A DNA stretch of 34,845 nucleotides from Chromatiaceae bacterium (GTDB lineage: Bacteria; Pseudomonadota; Gammaproteobacteria; Chromatiales; Chromatiaceae). The stretch lies in NCBI GenBank assembly GCA_024235415.1, contig JACKML010000015.1, forward strand, positions 1 to 34,845, given 5' to 3'. The first letter of the stretch is position 1; every line of letters starts with the position of its first letter. Shown here in pieces: positions 22,679-31,844 of this stretch. The notes beneath the pieces were generated by a model. It was not told the DNA's origin. It saw only the letters and a program-made list of their open reading frames with translations, and did no database searches. The position numbers were made by a program, and so were the translations under genes.

Positions 22679-24088
22679 TCATGCCTGAAGATCGCGAATA
22701 TCAACGAAATGACCGGCGATCGCCGCCGCAGCCGCCATGGCCGGACTGACCAGGTGGGTGCGGCCACCCTTGCCCTGCCGTCCCTCGAAATTACGGTTCG
22801 AGGTCGACGCGCAACGTTCGCCCGGCTCCAGCCTGTCGGCGTTCATCGCCAGACACATCGAGCAGCCCGGCTCGCGCCATTCGAAACCGGCGTCGATGAA
22901 CACCTTGTGCAGACCCTCCTGCTCGGCCTGCGCCTTGACCAGGCCGGAACCAGGCACCACCAGCGCCTGCTTGACGCTTTCGGCGACCTTGCGCCCACGC
23001 GCGATCGCCGCCGCCGCACGCAGGTCCTCAATCCGCGAATTGGTACATGAGCCGATGAATACCTTGTCCAGACGGATCTGCGTGATCGGCGTACCGGCCT
23101 CGAGTCCCATGTAACTCAACGCGCGGCGCATACCGTCGGCCTTGACCGGATCCGCCTCGTCGCGTGGGTCGGGTACCTTGTCCGACACCGGCGACACCAT
23201 CTCGGGCGAGGTCCCCCAGGTGACCTGGGGCAGGATCTGCGCCGCCGGGATGACCACGACTTCGTCGAATTCGGCACCGTCATCGCTGTGCAGCGTCTGC
23301 CAATAGGCCACGGCCTGGTCCCAATGTTGCGCCGACGGCGCGAACGGGCGGCCCTTTACGTATTCGATGGTCTTGTCGTCGACCGCGACGAACCCCGCCC
23401 GCGCACCGGCCTCGATCGCCATATTGCACACGGTCATGCGGCCCTCGATCGACAGGTCGCGAATCGCCTGGCCGCTGAACTCGATGGCGTAACCGGTGCC
23501 ACCGGCGGTACCGATGCGCCCGATGACCGCCAGCACGATGTCCTTCGCCGTGACACCCGGCCCGGCCGGCCCGTCGACGACCACCAGCATCGATTTGGAT
23601 TTCTTCTGGATCAGGCACTGGGTGGCCAGTACGTGTTCGACCTCCGACGTGCCGATGCCATGCGCGAGCGCGCCGAACGCACCGTGCGTCGAGGTATGCG
23701 AATCACCGCACACGACCGTCATGCCCGGTAGGGTCGCACCCTGTTCCGGCCCCATTACATGCACGATGCCCTGGCGCGGGTCATTCATGCCGAACTCCAG
23801 AATCCGGAAATCGGCGCAGTTCTGATCCAGCGTCTCAACCTGGATCCTGGACACGGGGTCGGCGATTCCCTTGCTGCGATCGGTGGTCGGGACGTTGTGA
23901 TCCGCGGTCGCCAGGTTCGCCGACGCCCGCCACACCGGCCGATTGGCCAGGCGCAGTCCCTCGAACGCCTGCGGCGAGGTCACCTCGTGTACCAGATGAC
24001 GATCTATATAAAGGAGCGCCGTACCGTCCGGTTCTTCCCGCACCACGTGCGATTCCCACAACTTGTCGTAGAGCGTCTTGGCTTTCAT
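22679..24088 (-). CDS. leuC: 3-isopropylmalate dehydratase large subunit
   Basis: Aconitase-family catalytic subunit of isopropylmalate isomerase. The ATG at 24088 is preceded by AGGAAAGG and gives 469 residues, starting MKAKTLYDKLWESHVV. Ligands of the [4Fe-4S] cluster are Cys348 (GSCTNSR), Cys409 and Cys412 (GCSMCLAMNAD). CGDSHTSTHGAFGALAHGIG is also diagnostic. It is the first gene of the leuC-lipoprotein-leuD-leuB-asd series and is divergent from a LysR-type regulator. Confidence 0.97.
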   Translation of the reverse strand: MKAKTLYDKLWESHVVREEPDGTALLYIDRHLVHEVTSPQAFEGLRLANRPVWRASANLATADHNVPTTDRSKGIADPVSRIQVETLDQNCADFRILEFGMNDPRQGIVHVMGPEQGATLPGMTVVCGDSHTSTHGAFGALAHGIGTSEVEHVLATQCLIQKKSKSMLVVVDGPAGPGVTAKDIVLAVIGRIGTAGGTGYAIEFSGQAIRDLSIEGRMTVCNMAIEAGARAGFVAVDDKTIEYVKGRPFAPSAQHWDQAVAYWQTLHSDDGAEFDEVVVIPAAQILPQVTWGTSPEMVSPVSDKVPDPRDEADPVKADGMRRALSYMGLEAGTPITQIRLDKVFIGSCTNSRIEDLRAAAAIARGRKVAESVKQALVVPGSGLVKAQAEQEGLHKVFIDAGFEWREPGCSMCLAMNADRLEPGERCASTSNRNFEGRQGKGGRTHLVSPAMAAAAAIAGHFVDIRDLQA

Positions 24089-24116
24089 CGCGCCTTTCCT
24101 GTTGCTGACGAAGCTA

Positions 24117-24144
24117 AAAATAGCGCCTATCATGAATAAAACAA
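24117..24144 (-). promoter_or_regulatory. Probable leuC promoter
   Basis: On the minus strand TTGTTT (24144-24139), 16 bases, then TATTTT (24122-24117). The start point would lie about 20-30 bases before the leuC ATG. The -35 box overlaps the spacer of the LysR-type inverted repeat. Confidence 0.5.
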
Positions 24145-24151
24145 ATTCATG
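24131..24151. promoter_or_regulatory. Putative LysR-type operator
   Basis: Perfect inverted repeat CATGAAT-N7-ATTCATG in the 94-base divergent region between leuC and the LysR-type gene. It contains the T-N11-A signature typical of LysR-family sites and overlaps the predicted leuC -35 box. This placement suits control of both leuC and the regulator itself. Confidence 0.6.
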
Positions 24152-24182
24152 TTTTTCATTTTATGGATTCTTACCAGGAATA

Positions 24183-25049
24183 ATGGAGATCTCCGCGCTG
24201 CAGGCCTTCGTCGAGGTCGCCGACCACCAGTCATTCTCGGAGGCGGCCGAGGCGCTTTTTCTGACCCAGCCGGCGGTGAGCAAACGCGTCGCGCTGCTGG
24301 AGACAGAGCTGGACACCCGGCTGTTCGACCGTATCGGCCGGCGGGTCTCGCTGACCGCCACCGGGACCGCCCTGTTGCCGCGCGCACGCCGCCTGATCAA
24401 CGATGCGCGCGAGCTGAAACGCCTGGTCAGCGATCTTTCGGGCGAGGTCCGCGGCCGTCTGGTGATGGGCACCAGTCACCACATCGGGTTACACCGCCTG
24501 CCCGCGCCGCTTAAAAGCTATACGGAGCTGTTCCCCGGCGTCGACCTGGACATCCGTTTCATGGACTCCGAGGCCGCCTGCCGCGCCGTCGAGACCGGCG
24601 ATCTCGAACTGGCGATCGTGACCCTGCCACCGACGACACCACCAAGCCTGCATCTGCAGACCATCTGGGACGACCCGCTCGCCTTCATGGTCGGCCTGGA
24701 TCATCCGCTTGCCGGTCGTGAACGGGTGTCGCTGCAGGAACTGATCGCCTTTCCCGCAGTACTGCCCGGTACCACAACCTACACCCGCGGAATCCTCGAA
24801 GACGCGGTACGCAGCGCCGGCATCGAACTGAAAGTGGCCATGGCGACCAACTACCTGGAGACACTGCACATGCTGGTGGCCACGGGCCTGGGCTGGAGCC
24901 TGTTGCCGGCGACCGTGCTGGATGCCAAGGTGCATGAACTGCAGGTAGATGGGTTCGTGCTGAGTCGGCGACTGGGCGCTGTGACCCACCAGAAACGCAG
25001 CCTTTCCAATGCGGGGACCGAGATGATCAGGGTCTGTATCGGGGGTTGA
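24183..25049 (+). CDS. LysR-family transcriptional regulator, divergent to leuC
   Basis: DNA-binding regulator of 288 residues. The ATG at 24183 has AGGA three bases upstream; upstream in-frame codons are intergenic. The N-terminal winged helix-turn-helix (about 1-60) reads LQAFVEVADHQSFSEAAEAL and TQPAVSKRVALLE, and a substrate-binding domain follows from about residue 90. An equivalent LysR gene next to leuC exists in Pseudomonas. A leu-pathway intermediate is a plausible effector, by analogy with other LysR regulators beside their targets, but the sequence does not show it. The gene ends just before a REP pair. Confidence 0.92.
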   Translation: MEISALQAFVEVADHQSFSEAAEALFLTQPAVSKRVALLETELDTRLFDRIGRRVSLTATGTALLPRARRLINDARELKRLVSDLSGEVRGRLVMGTSHHIGLHRLPAPLKSYTELFPGVDLDIRFMDSEAACRAVETGDLELAIVTLPPTTPPSLHLQTIWDDPLAFMVGLDHPLAGRERVSLQELIAFPAVLPGTTTYTRGILEDAVRSAGIELKVAMATNYLETLHMLVATGLGWSLLPATVLDAKVHELQVDGFVLSRRLGAVTHQKRSLSNAGTEMIRVCIGG

Positions 25050-25060
25050 ACCGTTGCATG

Positions 25061-25126
25061 ATTCGCCGAGAGGGCTCGGCTCCTACAGCACCGTGCCACC
25101 CGTAGGAGGCCAGCCTCTGGCCGATC
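25061..25126. repeat. Inverted pair of REP elements (REPIN)
   Basis: Two REP-type sequences face each other in the 85-base gap between the convergent LysR and RND genes. One is on the minus strand (25086-25061), starting GTAGGAGC with a GCCGAG/CTCGGC hairpin. The other is on the plus strand (25102-25126), starting GTAGGAGG with a GGCCAG/CTGGCC hairpin. The GTAGGAG head plus palindrome is the REP form known from Pseudomonas and relatives. They may also act as a transcription end for both genes. Confidence 0.8.
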
Positions 25127-25134
25127 GGATCCGG

Positions 25135-28100
25135 TCAAACCGTCGAGCGCGCGGCCTCGCCCGACAGACGCAGCCGTGCGCCTTCCAGCCCGGCCAACAG
25201 GGTCGGCACCAACAGCAGCACCAGGAAGGTCGCGAACGCCAGACCGAACGAAATCGAGACCGCCATCGGGATCAGGAACTGCGCCTGCAGCGAGGTCTCG
25301 AACAACAGCGGCAGCAGGCCGGCGATCGTGGTCAGCGAGGTCAACAACACCGCGCGCAGGCGCTGGCAGGCGGCCTCGACGATGGCCTCCTTCACGCCCA
25401 TGCCCTTCTCGCGCAGCTGCTTGTAGAACACCACCAGGATGATCGAGTCGTTGACCACGATGCCGGACAGCGCAAACAGGCCGAACATGGACAGGATGGT
25501 CGGGGTGACTCCCATCAGGTAATGGCCGAACAGTGCACCGACGATGCCGAACGGGATGATCGCCATCACCACCAGCGGCCAGCCGTAGGAGCCGAACACC
25601 CAGGCCAGCACGATGTAGATCATCGCCAGCGCGAACAAGGCACCGCGCTGCATGTCGCCAGCGGTCTCGCGCTGGTCTTCGGCCCGCCCGGTAAACTCCC
25701 AGCTCAGGCCGTACTGCTCGACCAGGCCGGGCAGCAGGCTCTCGCGCAGCTGCGCCCGTACCGAGTTGGCGTTCGCGGTCTTCTTGTTGACGTCGGCGTA
25801 CACCGTAACGGCGAGCCGGCCCTCGGCGTGTCGCACCGCCTTGAAGCCTCGCCGTTCCTCGAGGTCGACCACCGACAACAAGGGCACCGTCTGGCCATTC
25901 GGCAGGAAGGCGCTGAAGTCCTCGAGCGCACTCAGACGATAGCGCTCCGCGTCGGGCAGCATCACCCGCACTTCGACCTCTTCGTCAGCCTCGTTGAAGA
26001 TCTGTGCCAGTTCGCCGTCGAAGGCACCGCGCAGTTGCCGGCCGACGTCCTCGACACTCAGCCCCAGCGACTCGCCCAGCGGATTCAGACGAAACACGAG
26101 CTGCTGCTGTCCATAGGGCATGTCATCCTCGATCGCCAGCACACCGGGGATCGCTGCCAGTGAGTCGGACAATTCCAGCGCAGCCCTTTTCAGGGCGTTG
26201 GCATCCTGCCCGCTCAGGCGCACCTCCAGGTCACGCCCCGGATGACCACCGGTGCGTGACGTGATCGTCAGGTATTCCAGCCCCGGCGGCTTGTTCAGGC
26301 GCCCTTCCCAATCGGCGATGAAGACTTCATTGCGCACCTCGCGTTGATCGGACGGAATCAGCTCCACGGTCACCGAGGCAAACTGCTCACCCTGCTGCTC
26401 CTGCCGGCCGCTTGAGAAGAATCCCCGTCCGGTCGCGACGTTGGTCACTGTCACCAGCCCGCCACCGAAGGCGTCATTCGTTTCGTAGAGTGCGGTCTCG
26501 ACCTCGGCGATGAACGCGTGCACACGTTCGGGCGGCGTGCCGGCCACGAAGGTGGCACTGGCGACCACGACATTGCCCTCGACGTTGGGAAAGAAGGCGA
26601 AACCGATTCGACCGCCGCGCAGCAGACCGAACAGCACGACGACGAATGCCAGGGTGATCGCGATCACCGCAACCCGGTTGTGCACCGCCCAGGTCACAAC
26701 AGGCCTGAAGGCGTGATCGCGGAAGCGGCTGAATCCGTTGTCGAGGCGCCGTCGCAACGGGCTGGCCTCGGCATGTTGTATTCCCTTGAAACTGTGTCGC
26801 AGATGCCCCGGCAAGATCAGGAAGCTCTCGATCAAAGACGCGATGATCACGCATACGATGACGAACGGGATGTCACCCAGAAACTTGCCGATGAAGCCGG
26901 AGATCGCGAACAGCGGGATGAACGCCGCGATCGTGGTCAACGACGATGACATCACCGGCGCCAGCATGCGCCGCGCGCCGCCTTCCGCGGCCTCCAGCGA
27001 GCTCTCGCCGGTCTGGTAATGGGTCAGCGCATCCTCGCCGACCACGATCGCGTCATCGACGATGATGCCGAGCGCCATGATCAGCGCGAACAGCGAGATC
27101 ATGTTGATACTGCCCCCGGCGACATACACGATCCCCAGGGTCGCCATAAACGAGACCGGGATGCCGACGGCGACCCAGAACGCGACCCGTCCGTTGAGAA
27201 ACAGGAACAGGATCGCCACCACCAGCGCCAGGCCACTGAGCCCGTTGCGCAGCAGCAGGTTGATGCGATCCTTGATCAGGGTCCAGCTCTCGTCGTAGAC
27301 AGTGATCGAGACGTCAGGCGGATACCGGTGGACGGCCTCGGCCAGCCATTCCTGCATGACCCGCGCCGATACCAGTGAGTCGGACGTCGCGGATCGCATC
27401 AGCTGCAATTCCACCGTCGGCGCGCCCTGATAGGTCATCTCCACCTGATTCGGCCGTGGCCGCCGTTCGACCTCGGCGATGTCACCGACGCGCACCAGCC
27501 GACCATCCCGGTCGGCGATAAGCACGACGTCTTCGAACTCAAGCTCACTGCGCCGCTGGTTCAATGTCCTGACCTCGCGCCCGACATCGTCGCGGCCGAC
27601 CGTGCCGGCCGGAAGATCGCGGGACTCGGCAGCGATCCGAGCGGCCACCTGGCGCAACGACAGCCCGAGGTCTTCGAGCGTCGCCTGTGGCACCTGGATC
27701 GCCAGTTCATCTTCCGGCAGGCCGGTGATATCGACCTTGGCGATACCGCGATCGAGCAGTTCTCTCTCGATTCGTCGCACCAGCGGCCGCAGCTCGCGGA
27801 TATCCCGCGGCCCGTGAACCAACAGCCGCGCTACAGGTTCGTAGCGCAACATATGGCTGACCTCGGTCGACTCCGCATCCGCCGGCAGGTTGCGCACGGC
27901 GTTGACCAGTTCCTCGACGCGGTTGGTCGCGACCCCCATGTCCGTACCTTCCGGAAACTCCAGGTTGATCAGGCTCAGGCCCTGGCTGGACGTCGACGTC
28001 ATCTTGTCCAGGCCGTCCGCGGTGCGCAGTGTCTGCTCCAGGGGCACGGTGATCGAACGCTCGACGTCTTCGGCCGAGGCGCCGGACCAGATGGTTCTTA

Positions 28101-28257
28101 CGCTGACCACCTCGACCTCGAAGTTGGGGAAGAACTGCACGTTCAGATTGGCCAGCCCCCAGACACCCGCCAGCAACATCACCACCATCAGCAGATTGGC
28201 AGCCACCTTGTGCTGGGCGAAGATCCCGACGAAATCGTTGCGATGCGCAAACGCCAC
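25135..28257 (-). CDS. RND-family efflux pump, inner-membrane subunit
   Basis: Proton-driven efflux transporter of the AcrB/HAE1 type, 1040 residues. The start is GTG at 28257, three bases after the fusion-protein stop, with GAGG upstream. Twelve helices and two large periplasmic loops are visible. TM4 carries GIIVDDAIVVGED, whose Asp401-Asp402 pair is the proton relay. In TM10 the position of AcrB Lys940 is taken by GIVVNDSIILV, so the lysine partner is absent; many non-AcrB RND pumps have this form. The FFPNFEVEVVSV start of the porter domain is typical. The operon has no outer-membrane factor gene. Substrate unknown. Confidence 0.92.
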   Translation of the reverse strand: MAFAHRNDFVGIFAQHKVAANLLMVVMLLAGVWGLANLNVQFFPNFEVEVVSVRTIWSGASAEDVERSITVPLEQTLRTADGLDKMTSTSSQGLSLINLEFPEGTDMGVATNRVEELVNAVRNLPADAESTEVSHMLRYEPVARLLVHGPRDIRELRPLVRRIERELLDRGIAKVDITGLPEDELAIQVPQATLEDLGLSLRQVAARIAAESRDLPAGTVGRDDVGREVRTLNQRRSELEFEDVVLIADRDGRLVRVGDIAEVERRPRPNQVEMTYQGAPTVELQLMRSATSDSLVSARVMQEWLAEAVHRYPPDVSITVYDESWTLIKDRINLLLRNGLSGLALVVAILFLFLNGRVAFWVAVGIPVSFMATLGIVYVAGGSINMISLFALIMALGIIVDDAIVVGEDALTHYQTGESSLEAAEGGARRMLAPVMSSSLTTIAAFIPLFAISGFIGKFLGDIPFVIVCVIIASLIESFLILPGHLRHSFKGIQHAEASPLRRRLDNGFSRFRDHAFRPVVTWAVHNRVAVIAITLAFVVVLFGLLRGGRIGFAFFPNVEGNVVVASATFVAGTPPERVHAFIAEVETALYETNDAFGGGLVTVTNVATGRGFFSSGRQEQQGEQFASVTVELIPSDQREVRNEVFIADWEGRLNKPPGLEYLTITSRTGGHPGRDLEVRLSGQDANALKRAALELSDSLAAIPGVLAIEDDMPYGQQQLVFRLNPLGESLGLSVEDVGRQLRGAFDGELAQIFNEADEEVEVRVMLPDAERYRLSALEDFSAFLPNGQTVPLLSVVDLEERRGFKAVRHAEGRLAVTVYADVNKKTANANSVRAQLRESLLPGLVEQYGLSWEFTGRAEDQRETAGDMQRGALFALAMIYIVLAWVFGSYGWPLVVMAIIPFGIVGALFGHYLMGVTPTILSMFGLFALSGIVVNDSIILVVFYKQLREKGMGVKEAIVEAACQRLRAVLLTSLTTIAGLLPLLFETSLQAQFLIPMAVSISFGLAFATFLVLLLVPTLLAGLEGARLRLSGEAARSTV

Positions 28258-28260
28258 GCG

Positions 28261-29535
28261 TCAGCCCTCACCAGCGACGCGCACCAGCAGGCCATCCAGG
28301 GCCGCCGGAAGCTGCGTGGTCACGACCCGTGTGCCATCGGGCAGATCAACAGCACGAACCAGGACACGCACATTGCCGTCCGGATCATGCCATTCGCCGA
28401 CGCGTTCAACGCGTTGTGGACGCATCCGACTCTGATCGTCAATCGTGTAGATCCTGTCGGTGCCATACAGGGCCTCGTGCGGCAGCGCGATCAGGCCGTC
28501 GGTCTCCGGCAACGCGAGTTCGAGGCGGGCGAAGCGCCCCTGGCTGACCTCGTCGGCACCCGTCGTGACCGTAAACAGTCCGTCGACACCACCGGTACCG
28601 CTGCTCGCCTCGCCGGCCAGGCCGCGAAGCTCGCCGCTGACCGCGACGCCGTCTATCTCGCCATGCACGACGAGCGGTTCGCCGGCCGACTGCGCGGCGC
28701 GAATCGCCGGGAGGTGGCGGGCCGGCAGCTGTGCACGCAGGACCAGGGCATCGGTGTCGAACAGGGCCACCAGCGGATCGCCGACCCGGGTGCGTCGCCC
28801 CGGCGACACCAGGACCTCGATGATCCGACCATTGAAAGGTGCGCGCACCTCGCAGCGTTCGACCTCGAGTATGGCCTGATCCCGCAGCGCCGCCGCACGC
28901 GCACGTGCGCCTTCGACGTCGGCCAGCCGAGAGGGGTGCTCGTCGACCGCCTGCTGGCGTGCCGACAATGCGATCGCCTGCTTTTCCGCCGCCTGCCGGG
29001 CCGTGTCGAGTTGCGACTGCGCACCGACTTTCTTGCTGACCAGATCCTGCAGTCGCGCCACCTCACCACGGGTCAGCGCCAACAGCTGGCGTTCGCGCGG
29101 CAGGGTCTCCAGGTTGGCCTCGTGGCGCAACAGTTCAGCCGCGATGCGCGCTTCGGCCTGGCGCAGTTCGGCCTCTCTTTGCAGCAGTTGCAGGCGCGCA
29201 TCGCGATCGTCAAGGCGTACCAGCACCTGCCCCTTGGCAACGCGCTCACCCTCGACCACAGCGACAGCCTGCACGTCCGCGGCAACACCGGCCGTCAGCT
29301 GACTCGACCAAAGCGACTCAATGCGCCCGTAAAGGGTCACGCCCGGCCGGTAACGTCGGGCATGAACGGCCTCCGCCGCCACCAGCCACGCGCGCTCAGT
29401 GACGGTAACCGGCTTGTGTTTCGGCTTGCTCGCGATCAACGCCGCGGCAGCCGCGGTGGCCAGCAGCAGGATCAGTAGCGGTAGCCACCAACGGCTGCGA
29501 CGCACCCTTTCCTGCACAGGTTTATCTGGGTTCAT
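28261..29535 (-). CDS. Periplasmic membrane fusion protein of the RND pump
   Basis: HlyD/AcrA-type adaptor linking the RND pump to an outer-membrane channel. The product is 424 residues with an N-terminal anchor (about 17-34), not a lipobox. A barrel-sandwich half (YGRIESLWSSQLTAG, VVEGERVAKGQVLVRLDD) is followed by a long alpha-helical hairpin (about 105-195), the second lipoyl half (VRAPFNGRIIEVLVSPGRRT) and the beta-barrel domain. It is three bases from the RND gene and 39 after lpxD. Helical length suggests a tripartite system. Confidence 0.9.
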   Translation of the reverse strand: MNPDKPVQERVRRSRWWLPLLILLLATAAAAALIASKPKHKPVTVTERAWLVAAEAVHARRYRPGVTLYGRIESLWSSQLTAGVAADVQAVAVVEGERVAKGQVLVRLDDRDARLQLLQREAELRQAEARIAAELLRHEANLETLPRERQLLALTRGEVARLQDLVSKKVGAQSQLDTARQAAEKQAIALSARQQAVDEHPSRLADVEGARARAAALRDQAILEVERCEVRAPFNGRIIEVLVSPGRRTRVGDPLVALFDTDALVLRAQLPARHLPAIRAAQSAGEPLVVHGEIDGVAVSGELRGLAGEASSGTGGVDGLFTVTTGADEVSQGRFARLELALPETDGLIALPHEALYGTDRIYTIDDQSRMRPQRVERVGEWHDPDGNVRVLVRAVDLPDGTRVVTTQLPAALDGLLVRVAGEG

Positions 29536-29574
29536 TCTTGGCTTGGATGACTGTTGGCTGGTAGAGGTGGCGGC

Positions 29575-30630
29575 TCATTCTGGCTGCCCGCCCTCAAGTG
29601 AGGCGATGCGATCGCGCAATGCCTGCAGTTCTTTCTCCTGGCGGCGAAACGCCTTCAGCAGGTCCGGGACTTTGCCCAGTGCCACCTTTTCGCGCATCAC
29701 CCGCCCCATTGGTCGCGCCGGCGTGCCCCAGACCTTTTCGCCTGCTGCAAGGTCGCCAATGACACCGCTTTGCGCGCCGATCTGCACGCCGTCGCCAATC
29801 TCGACGTGATCGGCGATTCCCGCCTGACCGCCGGCGACCACACCATTGCCCAGCCGGCTGCTGCCGGCGACACCCACCTGCCCGGTCAGCAGCACGTGCT
29901 GGCCGATCTGGTTGTTGTGCGCGATATGCACGAGGTTGTCGAACTTGCTGCCGCGCCCGATGCGGGTCTCGCCCAGGGTCGCGCGATCGATACAGGTGTT
30001 GGCACCGATTTCGACATCGTCCTCGATGACGACGATGCCGAGCTGCGGGATCTTGTGATGGTGATCGCCCATCCAGTGAAAACCGTAACCATCGGAGCCC
30101 AGCACCACACCAGGATGCAGAATACAGCGGTCGCCGACGATGGTGCCGTCCAGCAGCACCACGTTCGGACCTATGTCGCAGTCAGCACCGATCTTCACAC
30201 CCCGGCCAACGAACGCACCGGCACGGATCTGACTGCGCGGCCCCACGCAGACACCGGACTCAAGGACCGCCAGTGGTCCGACACCCGCTTCGTCGGCGAC
30301 CTGGACATCGTCGGCAACCATGGCACTGACATGTACACCGCTGAAGCGTTCTTCGACCCGAAACAGCTCCATCGCACGCACGAATCCGACCTTCGGGTTC
30401 TTCACCCGCAGCAGATTGCAGTCGGCAATGGCCGGGAAGTCTTCGCCGACAATCACACCGGCGGCGCTTGTACCCCTGACCTTGTCCACCAGTTCGGGAG
30501 ATTCGGCATAGCAAAGCTCGCCGGGGCCAGCCGTATCGAGCGGTGCCATACCGCGTACTGCACGTTCTGCCAGGCCCTCGAGGCTGGCCCCGATCTCGCG
30601 CGCAATCTCGCCAAGGGTGTGGGCAATCAT
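29575..30630 (-). CDS. lpxD: LpxD-type UDP-3-O-acylglucosamine N-acyltransferase
   Basis: Left-handed beta-helix acyltransferase that adds the N-linked hydroxyacyl chain to lipid A precursor using acyl-ACP. The 351-residue length and two-part structure fit: an N-terminal UDP-binding domain (about 1-100), hexapeptide repeats (about 105-310), and a C-terminal helix (LLKAFRRQEKELQALRDRI). IAHNNQIG holds the catalytic His238. The gene is outside the usual bamA-lpxD-fabZ-lpxA cluster, between an MFS transporter (14-base gap) and a pump operon. The GTPARP end resembles the LpxD form of other proteobacterial groups more than that of Escherichia coli. It could be the only copy or a second one; this window cannot show which. 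Confidence 0.88.
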   Translation of the reverse strand: MIAHTLGEIAREIGASLEGLAERAVRGMAPLDTAGPGELCYAESPELVDKVRGTSAAGVIVGEDFPAIADCNLLRVKNPKVGFVRAMELFRVEERFSGVHVSAMVADDVQVADEAGVGPLAVLESGVCVGPRSQIRAGAFVGRGVKIGADCDIGPNVVLLDGTIVGDRCILHPGVVLGSDGYGFHWMGDHHHKIPQLGIVVIEDDVEIGANTCIDRATLGETRIGRGSKFDNLVHIAHNNQIGQHVLLTGQVGVAGSSRLGNGVVAGGQAGIADHVEIGDGVQIGAQSGVIGDLAAGEKVWGTPARPMGRVMREKVALGKVPDLLKAFRRQEKELQALRDRIASLEGGQPE

Positions 30631-30644
30631 GTCAATCCATCCGC

Positions 30645-31784
30645 TCAGTAATCATGGTGACTGTCTATCCAGCGCCAGGCGACAAAGGCTCCCAGCATTG
30701 CGATGCCGCCGGCCGCCCCATAGGTCATCGCCGGCCCCAGGCCCTGCCACGCATAACCGCTCGCGAGGCTGCCAACGGCCCCACCGGCGCCGAAGCTCAC
30801 ACTACTGTACAGCGCCTGCCCCCTACCCTTGTGGCGTCCGCGGAAATAATGATGCACCAGGTGGATGCCGGCCGCATGGAAGGTCCCAAACGTGGCGGCA
30901 TGCAGCAGCTGCGCGACCAGCAGCATCGGCAGTGACGCCGCCAGGTTACCGATCACCAGCCAGCGCACGCCGGCCAGCGCCAGGCTGGCGACCAGCACAC
31001 GGCGTGCGCCGAAGGTATTGAGCAGACTGTGCATCACCATGAACAACCCCACCTCGGCCAATACGCCCAGTGCCCATAGCTGGCCGATCAGTGTCCCGTT
31101 GTATCCGTGGTCCTGCATGAAGATCGAGTAAAAGGCGTAGTAAGGGCCGTGGCTGACCTGCATCAGAAATACCGCAACGAAAAACCCGATAATCGACGGC
31201 TTCTTCAGGATGGCACCCAGCGACGGCTGATCCTGTGGATGTGGCTCCGGGTCCGGGTCGCGCACCAGCAGCGAACTCAACCAGATCGCGACGAAGATCA
31301 GGAGTACCGACGGCAGGATCACCTCCGGGCCGTGCCGCTCGACCAGCACGCCGAGGATGACAACGGTCGCGATGAAACCGATCGAGCCCCAGACGCGGAT
31401 ACGCGCATAGCGCGCAACGCGGTCTTTCAGATAGGTGAAGGTAATGACCTCAAACTGTGGCAGCGAGGCGTTCCAGAAGAAGCTGTACAGGGTCATCACC
31501 AGGGCGATCGCCCAAAACCCCTCGGCCACGAACATGGCGCTGAACACCAGCACCGACACCAGCGAGGCCATGCGCACGATCTTCATCCGGTGCCCGAGGT
31601 GATCGCCAAGCCATCCCCAGATGTTCGGGGCGACGATCTTGGTCGCCATCAGAATCGCCATCAACTCACCGATGGCCACCGCATCGAAGCCCCGGGCACG
31701 CAGAAACAGTCCCCAGTACGGGACGAGCGCCCCGAGCAGGGCGAAATAGAACAGGTAAAAGGCCGACAGGCGCCAGTATGGCAT
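30645..31784 (-). CDS. MFS transporter (MFS_1-like)
   Basis: Major facilitator superfamily inner-membrane transporter, 379 residues from ATG 31784, with about twelve hydrophobic helices. The N-terminal MPYWRLSAFYLFYFALLGAL and WGLFLRARGFDAVAIGELMA, and the loop-2 motif GDHLGHRMKIV, resemble the HcaT/LacY-like MFS_1 group. The substrate cannot be named. It lies 60 bases after aroC and 14 before lpxD on the same strand; in Pseudomonas an MFS gene also follows aroC. The start at 31784 is preferred over 31814 because the extra ten residues lack hydrophobic or family content. Confidence 0.85.
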   Translation of the reverse strand: MPYWRLSAFYLFYFALLGALVPYWGLFLRARGFDAVAIGELMAILMATKIVAPNIWGWLGDHLGHRMKIVRMASLVSVLVFSAMFVAEGFWAIALVMTLYSFFWNASLPQFEVITFTYLKDRVARYARIRVWGSIGFIATVVILGVLVERHGPEVILPSVLLIFVAIWLSSLLVRDPDPEPHPQDQPSLGAILKKPSIIGFFVAVFLMQVSHGPYYAFYSIFMQDHGYNGTLIGQLWALGVLAEVGLFMVMHSLLNTFGARRVLVASLALAGVRWLVIGNLAASLPMLLVAQLLHAATFGTFHAAGIHLVHHYFRGRHKGRGQALYSSVSFGAGGAVGSLASGYAWQGLGPAMTYGAAGGIAMLGAFVAWRWIDSHHDY

Positions 31785-31844
31785 CGTCAATTCGCCCCGC
31801 CGGAATGCGGCCACGCGGGCCCGCCGGTAGCCACGCGATGCGCC

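Noticed and set aside
27814..29478. 554-codon plus-strand open frame opposite the fusion protein and RND genes
   Set aside because: His/Arg/Gln-rich with no family feature; it lies opposite two well-defined minus-strand genes.
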